The notes under the pieces were generated by a model. That model was not told where the DNA came from and did not search any database. It was given only the letters and a program-made list of their open reading frames with translations. From positions 4,306 to 53,619 of the forward strand of contig JAKACV010000014.1 of the NCBI GenBank assembly GCA_021821085.1: DNA of 49,314 bases, read 5' to 3'. The DNA comes from Bacillota bacterium. Lineage in GTDB: Bacteria; Bacillota; Bacilli; Alicyclobacillales; SLC66. Positions 16,222 to 24,655 of this stretch are shown here, one piece after another (positions within the stretch are counted from its first letter, which is position 1; each line of letters begins with the position of its first letter). Both the position numbers and the translations under genes were made by a program.

Positions 16222-16956
16222 ATGGAGCGTGTAGGGATTCTTGGTGTGCCGTTTTCCGCATTAACAGAGCAACAGACATTTGCGCGTTGTGTAGAGTTTA
16301 TCCATACGGACACACCGCATATGGTGATTACAGCCGGACCTGAGTTTGTGATGCGGGTTAAGAACGAACCGCAATTGCGTACTTTATTAGCGGCGGCAGA
16401 TCTCATTACGCCTGACGGTATTGGCATTGTCATTGCGTCAAAGTGGTATGGGAAGCATCTTGCAGATCGAGTCACAGGAGTAGCGCTGACGGAGCACTTG
16501 CTTGCGTATGCGCACGAAAATCAGTTGCGGGTTCATTTCTTGGGTGCGGCAGAAAATTCTCTGCAGTGGGCACTACAGGCAGTTCGTCATAAATATCCGC
16601 AGGTGAATATTTATGGTAGAAATGGGTATTTTACATCTGACCAGATAGATGAGGTTATTGCTGAAATTTTGCAGGTACATCCGCACGTATTATTTGTTGG
16701 ACTAGGGCAGCCTCGGCAAGAGCAATTTATCGCCGCCTATAAGGAGCGGATGGGTGTCCCCCTCGCAGTTGGCATCGGGGGTGTCATTGATGTCTTAGGC
16801 GGCACGGTTAAACGTGCGCCGCTTGTGATGCAGCGAATGCAGTTGGAGTGGTTGTACCGATTGTGGCGCGAACCCAGTCGATGGCGTAGACAGCTAGTCT
16901 TGCCTCAGTTTGCGTTGACTGCTTGGTTGGATGCACGTTCGCACAGGCATCGATAA
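16222..16956 (+). CDS. WecG/TagA/CpsF family glycosyltransferase (probable N-acetylmannosaminyltransferase)
   Basis: 244 aa, the usual length for GT26 enzymes of the TagA type. Motifs in order: ITPDGIGIV with Asp65 at the position of the proposed catalytic base of Thermoanaerobacter TagA, FLGAAENS, GLGQPRQEQF at 160-169, GIGGVIDVLGG, and a basic C-terminal tail (RLWREPSRWRRQ) of the type that docks to the membrane. TagA adds ManNAc to undecaprenyl-PP-GlcNAc, the second step of teichoic acid linkage-unit synthesis. The sugar used here cannot be fixed from sequence. It sits between two LCP genes, 59 bp after the first and 38 bp before the second. ATG 16222 has a rather distant AAGGA. Confidence 0.93.
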   Translation: MERVGILGVPFSALTEQQTFARCVEFIHTDTPHMVITAGPEFVMRVKNEPQLRTLLAAADLITPDGIGIVIASKWYGKHLADRVTGVALTEHLLAYAHENQLRVHFLGAAENSLQWALQAVRHKYPQVNIYGRNGYFTSDQIDEVIAEILQVHPHVLFVGLGQPRQEQFIAAYKERMGVPLAVGIGGVIDVLGGTVKRAPLVMQRMQLEWLYRLWREPSRWRRQLVLPQFALTAWLDARSHRHR

Positions 16957-16994
16957 AGACAGAACACACGTGTCGGTTGTGAAAAGGAGTTGCG

Positions 16995-17909
16995 TTGATT
17001 TTGGTTTTTGCACTGCAAAGAGCAGGGCGGTATCTCATTTTCTTACTACTGATCGTTTTTGTGTTTCCTGTTGCTCCTGCGCATGCTACAGAGTTGGTTC
17101 AAGGCAAGCGCTATACGATTCTCCTCGCAGGGCTTGATCGCGACATCGCAAGTAGCAACCGCGATCGCCGTACAGATGGTCATACGGATGCGCTCGTTCT
17201 CCTCAGTTCTCGTCTTGGGAGCGGGGTTGTCGACGCGATACATATTCCGCGTGATACGCGGGTTTATTTGCCGCAGTTTGGATATACAAAGATCAATGGC
17301 GTGTATTTATTACGCGATCGAGTAGGTCTCGCACGAGTTGCGGGTGAATTGACGGGACTGCCAGTGAATGATGTGTTGCTTATGGATTTCACGCAATTCC
17401 GGCACGCGTTAAGTCTTGTGCCAGCACTTCATTTTCAGCTTGATCGTCCTGTGATGGCGCCGGAAGGTGACGTGCATCTCTCTGCGGGCACACATATTTT
17501 AAGCCCAGCTGATGCGCTGGCTGTCGTGCGATTTCGCCATGAACCGCTTGGAGACATTGGTCGGGTGCACAGACAAGAGCGCTTTATACGCGGGGCGGTA
17601 GATCTCGCCTCAAAACTCCCTTATGCGTTATTTGGACACGTGTTGCGCCAATTGGATCCACAAGTGAACACAAGCGATATTCAGATTGCTTATGCCCTTG
17701 TTCATCCTGTACGGGAATATCATGCGCATTCTGTGCCTGGTAACTTCAGCATAGGGCCAGGTGTCAGTTACTGGTTGCCAGACCAACGAGGAATGAAGAT
17801 CATCGCTGCACTTGTATTGCGAAAAGAACCTACTGTATCCGCATTTAACGCATGGGAGAACGATGGTGGCGCACATGATGTAGATGACGGGAAAGATCGT
17901 TCTCGTTGA
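16995..17909 (+). CDS. LytR-CpsA-Psr (LCP) family protein, second copy
   Basis: 304 aa from TTG 16995 behind AAAGGAG. The N-terminus is a cleavable-looking signal (FLLLIVFVFPVAPAHA) rather than the anchor of the first copy. LCP motifs: ILLAGLDRD, HTDALVLLSS, HIPRDTRV (Arg86), FGYTKING and ALAVVRFRHEP. It is shorter and more divergent than the first LCP protein, and the region normally rich in conserved Asp/Arg near LGGVxV reads LVPALHFQLD. It may be a second ligase with a different acceptor or a weaker accessory. It ends the LCP operon; no clear terminator was found before the spore protein gene. Confidence 0.88.
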   Translation: MILVFALQRAGRYLIFLLLIVFVFPVAPAHATELVQGKRYTILLAGLDRDIASSNRDRRTDGHTDALVLLSSRLGSGVVDAIHIPRDTRVYLPQFGYTKINGVYLLRDRVGLARVAGELTGLPVNDVLLMDFTQFRHALSLVPALHFQLDRPVMAPEGDVHLSAGTHILSPADALAVVRFRHEPLGDIGRVHRQERFIRGAVDLASKLPYALFGHVLRQLDPQVNTSDIQIAYALVHPVREYHAHSVPGNFSIGPGVSYWLPDQRGMKIIAALVLRKEPTVSAFNAWENDGGAHDVDDGKDRSR

Positions 17910-18015
17910 AAAAACTTGTGTGGACTCCCAAGAGTTAACAGCCTAATTCTCTTTGCATTGCACACGATAGGAATGTCGCGATAGCGAACATGAACTGTCT
18001 GTGGGAGGGGAATTT

Positions 18016-18237
18016 ATGGCGAGTGGATTTTCACAGGTGATCAAAGCTTCACATAAGGCGCTCGACGACATGAAATACGAAATTGCAGGTGAACTTGGGT
18101 TGCCTGTATTTAAAGGGAGTGAAGATTACTGGGGTCACATTATGACGAAGGATGCCGGGATGGTGGGTGGGCATATGACGCGTAAGTTAGTGGCGTTTGG
18201 TGAAATGGCAGTAGCAGAACAACATAAAGAAGTGTAA
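18016..18237 (+). CDS. alpha/beta-type small acid-soluble spore protein
   Basis: 73 aa, the usual length of these DNA-binding proteins of the dormant spore core. The signature helix LDDMKYEIAGELGLP carries the YEIA germination-protease cleavage site, and the second helix reads GGHMTRKLVAF. The middle segment (EDYWGHIMTKDAG) resembles the variant found outside Bacillus sensu stricto rather than the TARANGSVGG form. ATG 18016 follows a very strong GGGAGGGG SD, which suits high expression. The 106-bp gap upstream should hold a sigma-G promoter, but I could not pick one with confidence. It shows that the organism makes endospores. Confidence 0.92.
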   Translation: MASGFSQVIKASHKALDDMKYEIAGELGLPVFKGSEDYWGHIMTKDAGMVGGHMTRKLVAFGEMAVAEQHKEV

Positions 18238-18266
18238 GTGGTCGAGAATTCGGTCGTATCAGTTGA

Positions 18267-18310
18267 ACAAGGAGGAGCTGTTTCATTTATGCGCTTCTCC
18301 TTGTATCCCT
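18267..18310 (+). terminator. probable terminator after the spore protein gene
   Basis: ACAAGGAGGAGC (18267-18278) and GCTTCTCCTTGT (18293-18304) form a 12-bp stem with one G-T pair. The tail is only moderately T-rich. It lies just before the metK promoter. Confidence 0.55.
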
Positions 18311-18315
18311 TTTCA

Positions 18316-18344
18316 TTGACAGCGCGACGTGACTGTAATACAGT
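18316..18344 (+). promoter_or_regulatory. sigma-A promoter of metK
   Basis: Consensus TTGACA (18316-18321), 17-bp spacer, TACAGT (18339-18344). The leader would be only about 45 nt, too short for a SAM-I riboswitch. Confidence 0.75.
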
Positions 18345-18396
18345 AGCAGTGGTCTCTGTAATGAGACGAGCGCAATGGTATGGGGGTGCGAATGAT

Positions 18397-19590
18397 TTGA
18401 CCAACCGTAAGTTGTTTACTTCTGAATCTGTAACTGAGGGTCATCCTGATAAAATTTGTGATCAGATATCTGATGCGTTATTAGATGCATTTTTAAAACA
18501 AGATCCGTATTCACGAGTTGCCTGCGAGACTTCTGTCACGACCGGGCTTGTTCTTGTTGCTGGAGAGGTTACGACAGAAGGCTACGTGGATATTCCGCAT
18601 GTTGTGCGTGATGCGATTCGAAATCTTGGCTATACGCGTGCAAAGTATGGGTTTGACGCAGATACGTGTGCGGTAATTACCTCGATTGACGAGCAATCGC
18701 CAGACATTGCGATGGGTGTCAACAAGGCGTTGGAAGCTCGGCGTGGTGAAGAATCGGAGCAAGATCTCGACGCCATTGGTGCGGGTGACCAGGGCTTAAT
18801 GTTTGGGATGGCTGTCAATGAGACAGATGATCTTATGCCGTTACCCATTTCACTTGCCCATGGGCTCGCACGGCGTTTGGCTCAAGTCCGTAAAGAGCGC
18901 CTTGTGAGCTATTTGCGACCGGATGGAAAGACGCAAGTAACCGTTGAGTATGAGGGAAACCGTCCACTGCGCGTAGATACGATTGTCATCTCTACACAAC
19001 ATCATCCATTGGTGGATTTGGAAACCATTGAGCGCGATCTAAAAGAGTTAGTGATTAAGGAAGTCGTTCCTGCCCACTTACTGGATGATAAGACGCGTTA
19101 TTTAATCAACCCCACGGGTCGATTCGTGATTGGCGGTCCACAAGGTGATGCAGGACTTACGGGACGAAAGATTATTGTCGATACGTATGGCGGATATGCG
19201 CGGCATGGCGGTGGGGCATTCTCTGGGAAAGATCCGACGAAGGTGGACCGTTCTGGGGCGTATGCTGCCCGTTACGTTGCAAAAAATGTGGTCGCCGCAG
19301 GACTCGCGGATAAATGCGAAGTGCAAATTGCCTATGCGATTGGTGTCGCTCATCCGGTTTCTATTATGGTGGATACATTTGGGACAGGTAAGGTTGCCGA
19401 CGAAAAGATTGTGGAATTGATTCAAGCTAATTTTGATTTACGGCCAGCAGGCATCATTAAGACGCTAGATTTGCGTCGCCCAATTTATGCACAAACTGCA
19501 GTTTACGGTCATTTTGGACGACCGGATCTAGATTTGCCATGGGAACGAACGGATCGCGCGGCAATTTTGCGTCAACAAGCAGGGCTATAA
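18397..19590 (+). CDS. metK: S-adenosylmethionine synthetase
   Basis: 397 aa from TTG 18397, with GGGGGT 8 nt upstream; this gives the family's usual length and N-terminus ([17 protein letters not shown]). The open frame runs upstream across the promoter and terminator, so a longer protein is rejected. The enzyme makes SAM from methionine and ATP in the cytosol. Active-site motifs are intact: [10 protein letters not shown] with His16, the GAGDQG loop at 128-133, and [19 protein letters not shown] supplied here would serve methyltransferases including the one at 48190. It is monocistronic, with its own promoter and a strong terminator. Confidence 0.98.
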   Translation: MTNRKLFTSESVTEGHPDKICDQISDALLDAFLKQDPYSRVACETSVTTGLVLVAGEVTTEGYVDIPHVVRDAIRNLGYTRAKYGFDADTCAVITSIDEQSPDIAMGVNKALEARRGEESEQDLDAIGAGDQGLMFGMAVNETDDLMPLPISLAHGLARRLAQVRKERLVSYLRPDGKTQVTVEYEGNRPLRVDTIVISTQHHPLVDLETIERDLKELVIKEVVPAHLLDDKTRYLINPTGRFVIGGPQGDAGLTGRKIIVDTYGGYARHGGGAFSGKDPTKVDRSGAYAARYVAKNVVAAGLADKCEVQIAYAIGVAHPVSIMVDTFGTGKVADEKIVELIQANFDLRPAGIIKTLDLRRPIYAQTAVYGHFGRPDLDLPWERTDRAAILRQQAGL

Positions 19591-19660
19591 TTTGCCCTGC
19601 CACCCCTAAAAAGCATGAAATTGATACGAATTTATAGAGTGAACACCCTAACCCCAATTC

Positions 19661-19687
19661 GAGCGCGCATGGCGCGCTCCTTTTTTA
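19661..19687 (+). terminator. rho-independent terminator of metK
   Basis: GAGCGCGC / GCGCGCTC stem with a 3-nt loop followed by C and six T residues. Confidence 0.93.
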
Positions 19688-19783
19688 TGACCTCGCACAG
19701 TCGCTCTTTGCTCACCGTACTTTCCTTCCTTGCATACACTGTTAGCCATAAAACCTAAAGACAAATTGGCGAAGGTGATGGAT

Positions 19784-20212
19784 ATGCTTTCACTCGTCAT
19801 TGTATTTTTGGCAGTGTACGGGTTCATCATTTTTTTATGGCAAATAAGTCGTAAGTTTCATCGTTCTAGTGCCACGTTGTTGCCTAGCCTCATTGTGATT
19901 GTGGGTCATGCAAATCAGTGGATTGAATGGTTTGTACGTCAACTTTCCTTGCAAATGTATGCGCAAGGGCAGGATGTGCAAGATGTATTCATTGTCGATT
20001 TAAGCGCCTCTGAGGAAACAGCCATGATTATTTCACGGCTATCTGTTCGCTTCCCTTTTGTTACGTATATTCCAAGTTCTGATGAGCGTTGTTGGAATGA
20101 TGTATCGACATTGCTCGGAACAGGTCAAAGAGGGCAAACCATGGTGGTGCAAATTACTGATGAGGGAGATATGCGAAGAGTATTGCGAATTTTATCCCAT
20201 TTCCAGATGTAG
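19784..20212 (+). CDS. small single-pass membrane protein of unknown function
   Basis: 142 aa from ATG 19784, chosen for the AAGGTG SD; an in-frame TTG at 19730 and ATG at 19778 are less well placed. One N-terminal transmembrane helix (LSLVIVFLAVYGFIIFLW) is followed by a soluble domain with a Rossmann-like pattern: hydrophobic strands LIVIVGHA, VFIVDLSAS and MVVQITDEG separated by helices. It may be a degenerate nucleotide-sugar or glycosyltransferase-like fold, but no motif confirms this. I do not recognise the family. It lies between metK and the diguanylate cyclase, on the same strand as the latter. Confidence 0.72.
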   Translation: MLSLVIVFLAVYGFIIFLWQISRKFHRSSATLLPSLIVIVGHANQWIEWFVRQLSLQMYAQGQDVQDVFIVDLSASEETAMIISRLSVRFPFVTYIPSSDERCWNDVSTLLGTGQRGQTMVVQITDEGDMRRVLRILSHFQM

Positions 20213-20435
20213 AGAGCCGGTGCTTTTCATTTGGAGAGCGTATGCATTTAATATTTTTTGATTTTCTGGAAATGAAGCGAATTTTGGCAGGAGATTTCAA
20301 ATAGAATGTAGAAATTTTTCTGACGAGGAATTATTACGTGTCGGACATTCTTTTTGTGGTTCATTGACATCACGGAAATACTTTATGAAGATCGATCCAC
20401 TTGTTTCGACGTTACATGGAGGCGGAGTGGGGACG

Positions 20436-22154
20436 ATGATTGTGACAAAGCGTTACTGGGCGAGTGTAGTAGGCCTCTTTTTTATTGGGACAGTTACGCT
20501 AATTAGCAGTTCGCTTATCTTCCCGTTCTCCGTTCCAGCCGGTTATGCTTGGGTAAATTTGAGTGTTCTATTTTTACTCCTTACGTTGACGTATATCTCT
20601 CCTGTGCAATTGGGAGATCAGGTATTGAGTCTATCTCTTGGGGTGGAGATTCCCCTTTTCCTACTTTTTGGCCCTGTCGTGACTGTAATCGCACTCGTGG
20701 TAGCATGGGCCATCGGGGAAATTGTGCGTGGAAAGACCTTGGAAGTCGAAAGAATGGTTAAAAATATTGGCATGCTTATCCTTATGCCAACTTTTGCAAG
20801 TCTTGGGTACGTACTTGCAGGAGGGGATTTTTCGGATCACATTTCGATCTCGTTTTTATCTCTTTTAGTCCCGATCACTCTATTTGCAGTATTACACTTT
20901 ACATCCAATTACGCAGTAAATTTTTTACATGCCGCATTTGACCAACCGGAGGATTCTTGGTTTTTGGGAATCAGATGGGATATCGGTTCATTTGCGGTTG
21001 AATATACGATCGGCTTGGCCTTCGTATTTTTTGAAAATAGCTATGGGACACAAGCGATTCTCTTTGTCTCCATCCCATTTATCATCCTTCACTATATTTT
21101 TCGTTTGTATTCTAATCTCGTCCTTGCCAATCGGCAGTTGACTCTCATTAGTGAATTAACGATGGATATAAGCAGTGAATTGCGCGAAGATCAAGTGATT
21201 ACTGTGCTAATGCGCGGCTTGCCCAAAATCTTACGCGTGACTTCTTGTTATCTATTTTACTTAGATGCAGAAAATGTTCTTGTTCCGTTTGGCGTTCTCG
21301 GCATATCACCGGAGGTAGAAGAGAAGATGCTTCAGGTGCGTCTTCAACCAGGGGATGGTGTGACGGGCACGGCCTTCCTCCATGGACGGGCATTGCTTGA
21401 TAGTGGCCGGAGGCGAGCGATCATTGATCGTGAAATTTCTGGTGTCGCTCCGGTTCCCGGGCGTTCAATTATCGCTGTTCCGCTGATTTATCAAGATGAA
21501 ACACTAGGTGTACTAACGCTTACGCATATTGATTATCATGCGTATTCACATCGCGATCAAGAAATGGTACAAATCCTAGCCAGTCAGCTTGCCATTTCTC
21601 TCTGGAATGCCCGAAGACTCGCGCGCACAGAAGAACAAAGTTACATTGACCAATTGACCGGGGTTTATAATTACCGATATTTTGACACGATACTTGAACG
21701 AATGCGCCATGATGCCGATCGTTTGGGTACTCCCCTTGGACTGTTGGTGTTAGATCTTGACCATTTCAAACAAATCAATGATATATATGGCCATCTTGCG
21801 GGGAATGAAGTGCTGAAGTCAGTTGCTCAGCTCATTAGGGAACTTGTTCGTTTCGAAGACGTTGTGTGCCGCTATGGCGGTGAGGAGTTCACTATCATCT
21901 TGCCTGGGGTGACCGAGGATGCGGCGCTCACTATTGCTGAGCGTTTGCGAGAAGGGATTGCACAACATCCCGTCTCGGTGACGCAAATTGGGAAGTCTGT
22001 TTCTTTACCGATCCACATCACGGTGAGTATTGGAGTTGCGATTTATCCTAACATGGCGAATTCTGCAGTGGATCTGCTGCGCAACGCGGATCGCGCGATG
22101 TATGTGGGATCAAAACAACAGGGGCGCAATCGCGTGGCCGCGTACGAGTACTAA
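20436..22154 (+). CDS. membrane GAF-GGDEF diguanylate cyclase
   Basis: 572 aa from ATG 20436, which has GGAG 8 nt upstream; ATG 20385 and TTG 20364 are in frame but poorly placed. About six transmembrane helices cover residues 10-225, a GAF domain about 240-390, and a GGDEF domain about 400-570. The active site is GGEEF at 481-485, and the inhibitory I-site RFED lies at 472-475 with the correct 5-residue spacing. LDLDHFKQINDIYGH supplies the metal-binding Asp. It should make c-di-GMP from 2 GTP with product feedback, under control of a membrane signal and a GAF ligand that cannot be identified. It pairs functionally with the EAL protein at 4827. Upstream 222 bp (20213-20435) shows no gene. 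Confidence 0.93.
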   Translation: MIVTKRYWASVVGLFFIGTVTLISSSLIFPFSVPAGYAWVNLSVLFLLLTLTYISPVQLGDQVLSLSLGVEIPLFLLFGPVVTVIALVVAWAIGEIVRGKTLEVERMVKNIGMLILMPTFASLGYVLAGGDFSDHISISFLSLLVPITLFAVLHFTSNYAVNFLHAAFDQPEDSWFLGIRWDIGSFAVEYTIGLAFVFFENSYGTQAILFVSIPFIILHYIFRLYSNLVLANRQLTLISELTMDISSELREDQVITVLMRGLPKILRVTSCYLFYLDAENVLVPFGVLGISPEVEEKMLQVRLQPGDGVTGTAFLHGRALLDSGRRRAIIDREISGVAPVPGRSIIAVPLIYQDETLGVLTLTHIDYHAYSHRDQEMVQILASQLAISLWNARRLARTEEQSYIDQLTGVYNYRYFDTILERMRHDADRLGTPLGLLVLDLDHFKQINDIYGHLAGNEVLKSVAQLIRELVRFEDVVCRYGGEEFTIILPGVTEDAALTIAERLREGIAQHPVSVTQIGKSVSLPIHITVSIGVAIYPNMANSAVDLLRNADRAMYVGSKQQGRNRVAAYEY

Positions 22155-22189
22155 CTATTGATGATCAGCGAAGCTTTTTATGCGCGCGA

Positions 22190-23452
22190 TCAGGATGCAC
22201 TATGGATTTGCTGATCTATTTTGTGTAGAACTTGGTCTGCGAGGTCCTGTTTCCCCATTCGTAAATAGGCTCGGCTAAGAATGGTGGAAAGTTCTGTTGC
22301 AATCGGAAGACGACGATAATAGAGTGCATCATGCAGTGCAATTTCGGCAAACTCGATCAACTTATGTTTGTTGTGGTAAACGAGCGCATGTACCGCATGA
22401 CTTAAAGCGTGCAATCGTTCAACAGAAGGAACGTCCGGCCCCTCGGCGATCGCTTCATCCAAAATGGCAATTCCATCGTCCATATGTCCAACTGCGACAT
22501 GCGTTTCTGCGACTAAAAATTTGAGGCGAGTATGTAACTCAGGAGCCATGTAGAAACAGTTTTTTGTTATGCAAGATGCAATGATCGGATGTGTTGCATT
22601 GATATCATTTCGATCCAACATGTGCATAATAAGTAATAGATCGGATTCGAATGAAGACTGAAACCAGGCAAGTATCTGATGCATTGTCTTCGCTTCACTC
22701 GCAAGTCGCCCTGCCTCTTCTTCCTTTCCGACCTTGAGGAACTGGATTGCCTTTGACAAGTGGTTCTGTGTATTTTCGATTGAGCGTTCGCCTACTGTCA
22801 CACTGTTGGCTGCGAATTCTGCATATTGGAACGCTTTTTTTTCTCGATGAAGCAAACGGTTACATTCGCTAAGACGCATGTAAATCTGCGCTTGCTTGAC
22901 GCCACCACGTTGTGATTGTCGCTGATAATAGCGTTTCGCTTGCTCGAATGAGTAAAGTGCAATATCCAGGTCACCTGCGGCAAAGAGAATATCGCCTTCA
23001 AGTATATATAAATCTGCCAAAAGATTATGCCGTTCTTGATCGGATGCGAGGATTATGGCTGTTTGTAGTGTGCGATAGGCAGCGAGCAACTGTCTTTTTG
23101 CGTAAAATAGCTGTGCTCGAAAGTAGTGAAGCTCTACATGTCCTGTCGGTGTATCGAAAGAAGCATCAATGAGTTGTTCTGCTTCCTCGTAGCGCTTTAA
23201 AAGTAAGCAAGTTTGAATCACTTCCATGCGTTTTGCAACCGCATCACTCTTTGCCGGTGTTAAAAGCAGCGTTTCTTCTGTCGTTTCGAGTCTTTCTGCT
23301 AACTGTTTTACTAACATCTCGGAAGGATTCGCCTTGCCAGCTTCGATTTGACTGATCATGCTTGGGGTTACGATATCTAGCGCCAGTTGAGTTTGCGTGA
23401 GTCCGCGAGCGAGCCGCAGTTCACGAATTCTTTGGCCAATTAAAGAGGACAC
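22190..23452 (-). CDS. XRE-family HTH regulator with TPR domain
   Basis: 420 aa from GTG 23452, behind GAGGTGA. Residues 4-60 form an XRE/Cro helix-turn-helix (IRELRLARGLTQTQLA...MISQIEAGKANPS). The rest is helical with about eight to nine tetratricopeptide-like repeats. This is the architecture of RRNPP regulators (Rap/NprR/PlcR/PrgX), whose TPR bundle binds a secreted peptide, but also of Bacillota regulators with no known peptide. The only neighbouring small gene (23647) encodes no signal peptide, so no cognate peptide is visible. It is divergent from that gene, with back-to-back promoters in the gap, which suggests it controls the shared region. Confidence 0.88.
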   Translation of the reverse strand: MSSLIGQRIRELRLARGLTQTQLALDIVTPSMISQIEAGKANPSEMLVKQLAERLETTEETLLLTPAKSDAVAKRMEVIQTCLLLKRYEEAEQLIDASFDTPTGHVELHYFRAQLFYAKRQLLAAYRTLQTAIILASDQERHNLLADLYILEGDILFAAGDLDIALYSFEQAKRYYQRQSQRGGVKQAQIYMRLSECNRLLHREKKAFQYAEFAANSVTVGERSIENTQNHLSKAIQFLKVGKEEEAGRLASEAKTMHQILAWFQSSFESDLLLIMHMLDRNDINATHPIIASCITKNCFYMAPELHTRLKFLVAETHVAVGHMDDGIAILDEAIAEGPDVPSVERLHALSHAVHALVYHNKHKLIEFAEIALHDALYYRRLPIATELSTILSRAYLRMGKQDLADQVLHKIDQQIHSAS

Positions 23453-23508
23453 TCTGAATCACCTCAATTGTCTATTGTTATTTAGATTTATATTTTAAGA
23501 TTCATTCT

Positions 23509-23538
23509 ATCATAAAGTAAAGAGATAGCTTTGTACAA
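23509..23538 (-). promoter_or_regulatory. probable promoter of the XRE-TPR gene
   Basis: On the minus strand, TTGTAC (23538-23533), 18-bp spacer and TATGAT (23514-23509). Confidence 0.5.
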
Positions 23539-23561
23539 TATGAAGGAATTTTGCGGATTTC

Positions 23562-23590
23562 TTCACAAAATGCTTACCTTCTCTTATACT
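23562..23590 (+). promoter_or_regulatory. probable promoter of the 63-aa gene
   Basis: TTCACA (23562-23567), 17-bp spacer and TATACT (23585-23590), 57 bp upstream of the ATG. It is divergent from the XRE-TPR promoter, only 24 bp away, so one operator could affect both. Confidence 0.6.
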
Positions 23591-23646
23591 TCGTAACCAC
23601 AATTTGCAGTACACTGAATGTAATGAAGGGTACGGGAGGTTTTACC

Positions 23647-23838
23647 ATGGAAGAGTTCAGGGAACTTCAACTCCAACAACAGCGCTTACTGCATGCTTGG
23701 CTGGATGCAGAGAACGGAGAGGCGCGCTTTCAGATTTTAAAAGAACTGCGCGTTGTCGAAGAGGAGCTCGGTGAGCAAGTTCGTCAGGGACGCGTTGAGA
23801 AGCAGGGATTTCAGTATTTCGCAGTGGGCAGTCATTAA
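23647..23838 (+). CDS. small soluble protein of unknown function (63 aa)
   Basis: 63 aa from ATG 23647, with GGGAGG 7 nt upstream. It is charged, glutamine- and glutamate-rich and predicted helical, with a likely coiled coil (EEFRELQLQQQRLLHAW, RVVEEELGEQVRQ). No signal peptide or membrane segment is present, so it is not an exported quorum peptide. I do not recognise the family. Its own promoter and its position divergent from an XRE-TPR regulator suggest it may be a target or partner of that regulator (inference). A weak GGAGGG/CCCTTCC hairpin with five T residues follows at about 23854-23886. Confidence 0.7.
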   Translation: MEEFRELQLQQQRLLHAWLDAENGEARFQILKELRVVEEELGEQVRQGRVEKQGFQYFAVGSH

Positions 23839-23993
23839 AAGCTCGCTTGTGATGGAGGGGGGGCGGCTATGCTTCCCTTCCTTTTTCGTGCATAATGAAG
23901 AGGTCATTGTTGTGTCTTTACGATAATTTAATGAGATCTTCATATCGGTGCGTTAAACTTTAAATGGCTTCAAGCAAGTAGGGGGATTTGAAC

Positions 23994-24653
23994 GTGGATC
24001 CAAGACGCCAGTTTCATGCGGATTTAGAAGTTCTACAGCAAGACTTGCTAAAGATGGGGACGCTCGTGGAAGCATCGATTTTTCACGCAGTTCGTGCACT
24101 CACGGAGCAGGACCAAAACCTTGCAGAGCAGGTTCTGGCTGGGGATGATCAGATTGATCGGATGGAGATTGATATTGAGACGCGGTCATTGCAACTGATT
24201 GCGTTGCAACAGCCGATGGCAGGGGACTTGCGCACACTTGGAACGACGCTGAAAGCTGTGACGGATTTGGAACGTATGGCAGATCATTCGGTGGATATTG
24301 CGAAAGTTGTCTTGAGGATGAATCGGCAACCCTGGATTAAACCGCTGATTGATATTCCGCGCATGGCTGATCTGGTTGAGACGATGGTGCGCGATAGCCT
24401 GACTGCGTTCATTCGGCGCGATGTAAGGCTCGCAGAGACGCTTGCGATGCGCGACGATGTTGTGGATGGGCTCTATGCACAAATTTTTCGAGAATTATTA
24501 AGTCTCATGATCTCAACGCCAAATGCGGTGGAACAAGCGATGCAGTTGATGATGGTCGCGCAGAATTTGGAGCGCATAGGCGATCATGCGACGAATATTG
24601 GTGAGTGGGTTATTTATATGGTTGATGGGGTACGTCGGGATTTGAATGTGTAG
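23994..24653 (+). CDS. phoU: phosphate signalling regulator PhoU
   Basis: 219 aa from GTG 23994, which is 8 nt after AGGGGG; TTG 23988 is too close to that SD. It is a typical all-helical PhoU with two tandem three-helix PhoU domains, each with the metal-binding E/DxxxD-type motif (TDLERMADHSVDIA near residue 90 and QNLERIGDHATNIGEW near residue 190). PhoU links the Pst phosphate transporter to PhoR and represses the phosphate-starvation response. No pst genes are present here, but phoP/phoR-like genes follow after recD2. The recD2 start lies 2 nt after the stop, so the two are translated from one message. Confidence 0.95.
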   Translation: MDPRRQFHADLEVLQQDLLKMGTLVEASIFHAVRALTEQDQNLAEQVLAGDDQIDRMEIDIETRSLQLIALQQPMAGDLRTLGTTLKAVTDLERMADHSVDIAKVVLRMNRQPWIKPLIDIPRMADLVETMVRDSLTAFIRRDVRLAETLAMRDDVVDGLYAQIFRELLSLMISTPNAVEQAMQLMMVAQNLERIGDHATNIGEWVIYMVDGVRRDLNV

Positions 24654-24655
24654 CG

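Noticed and set aside
17980-17995. Sigma-G promoter of the spore protein gene
   Set aside because: No pair of elements at correct spacing stood out in the 106-bp gap.
18238-18396. 53-residue N-terminal extension of MetK
   Set aside because: It spans a terminator hairpin and a consensus promoter, and MetK proteins start at the TTG 18397 position.
18316-18396. SAM riboswitch before metK
   Set aside because: The predicted leader is about 45 nt, too short, and has no S-box features.
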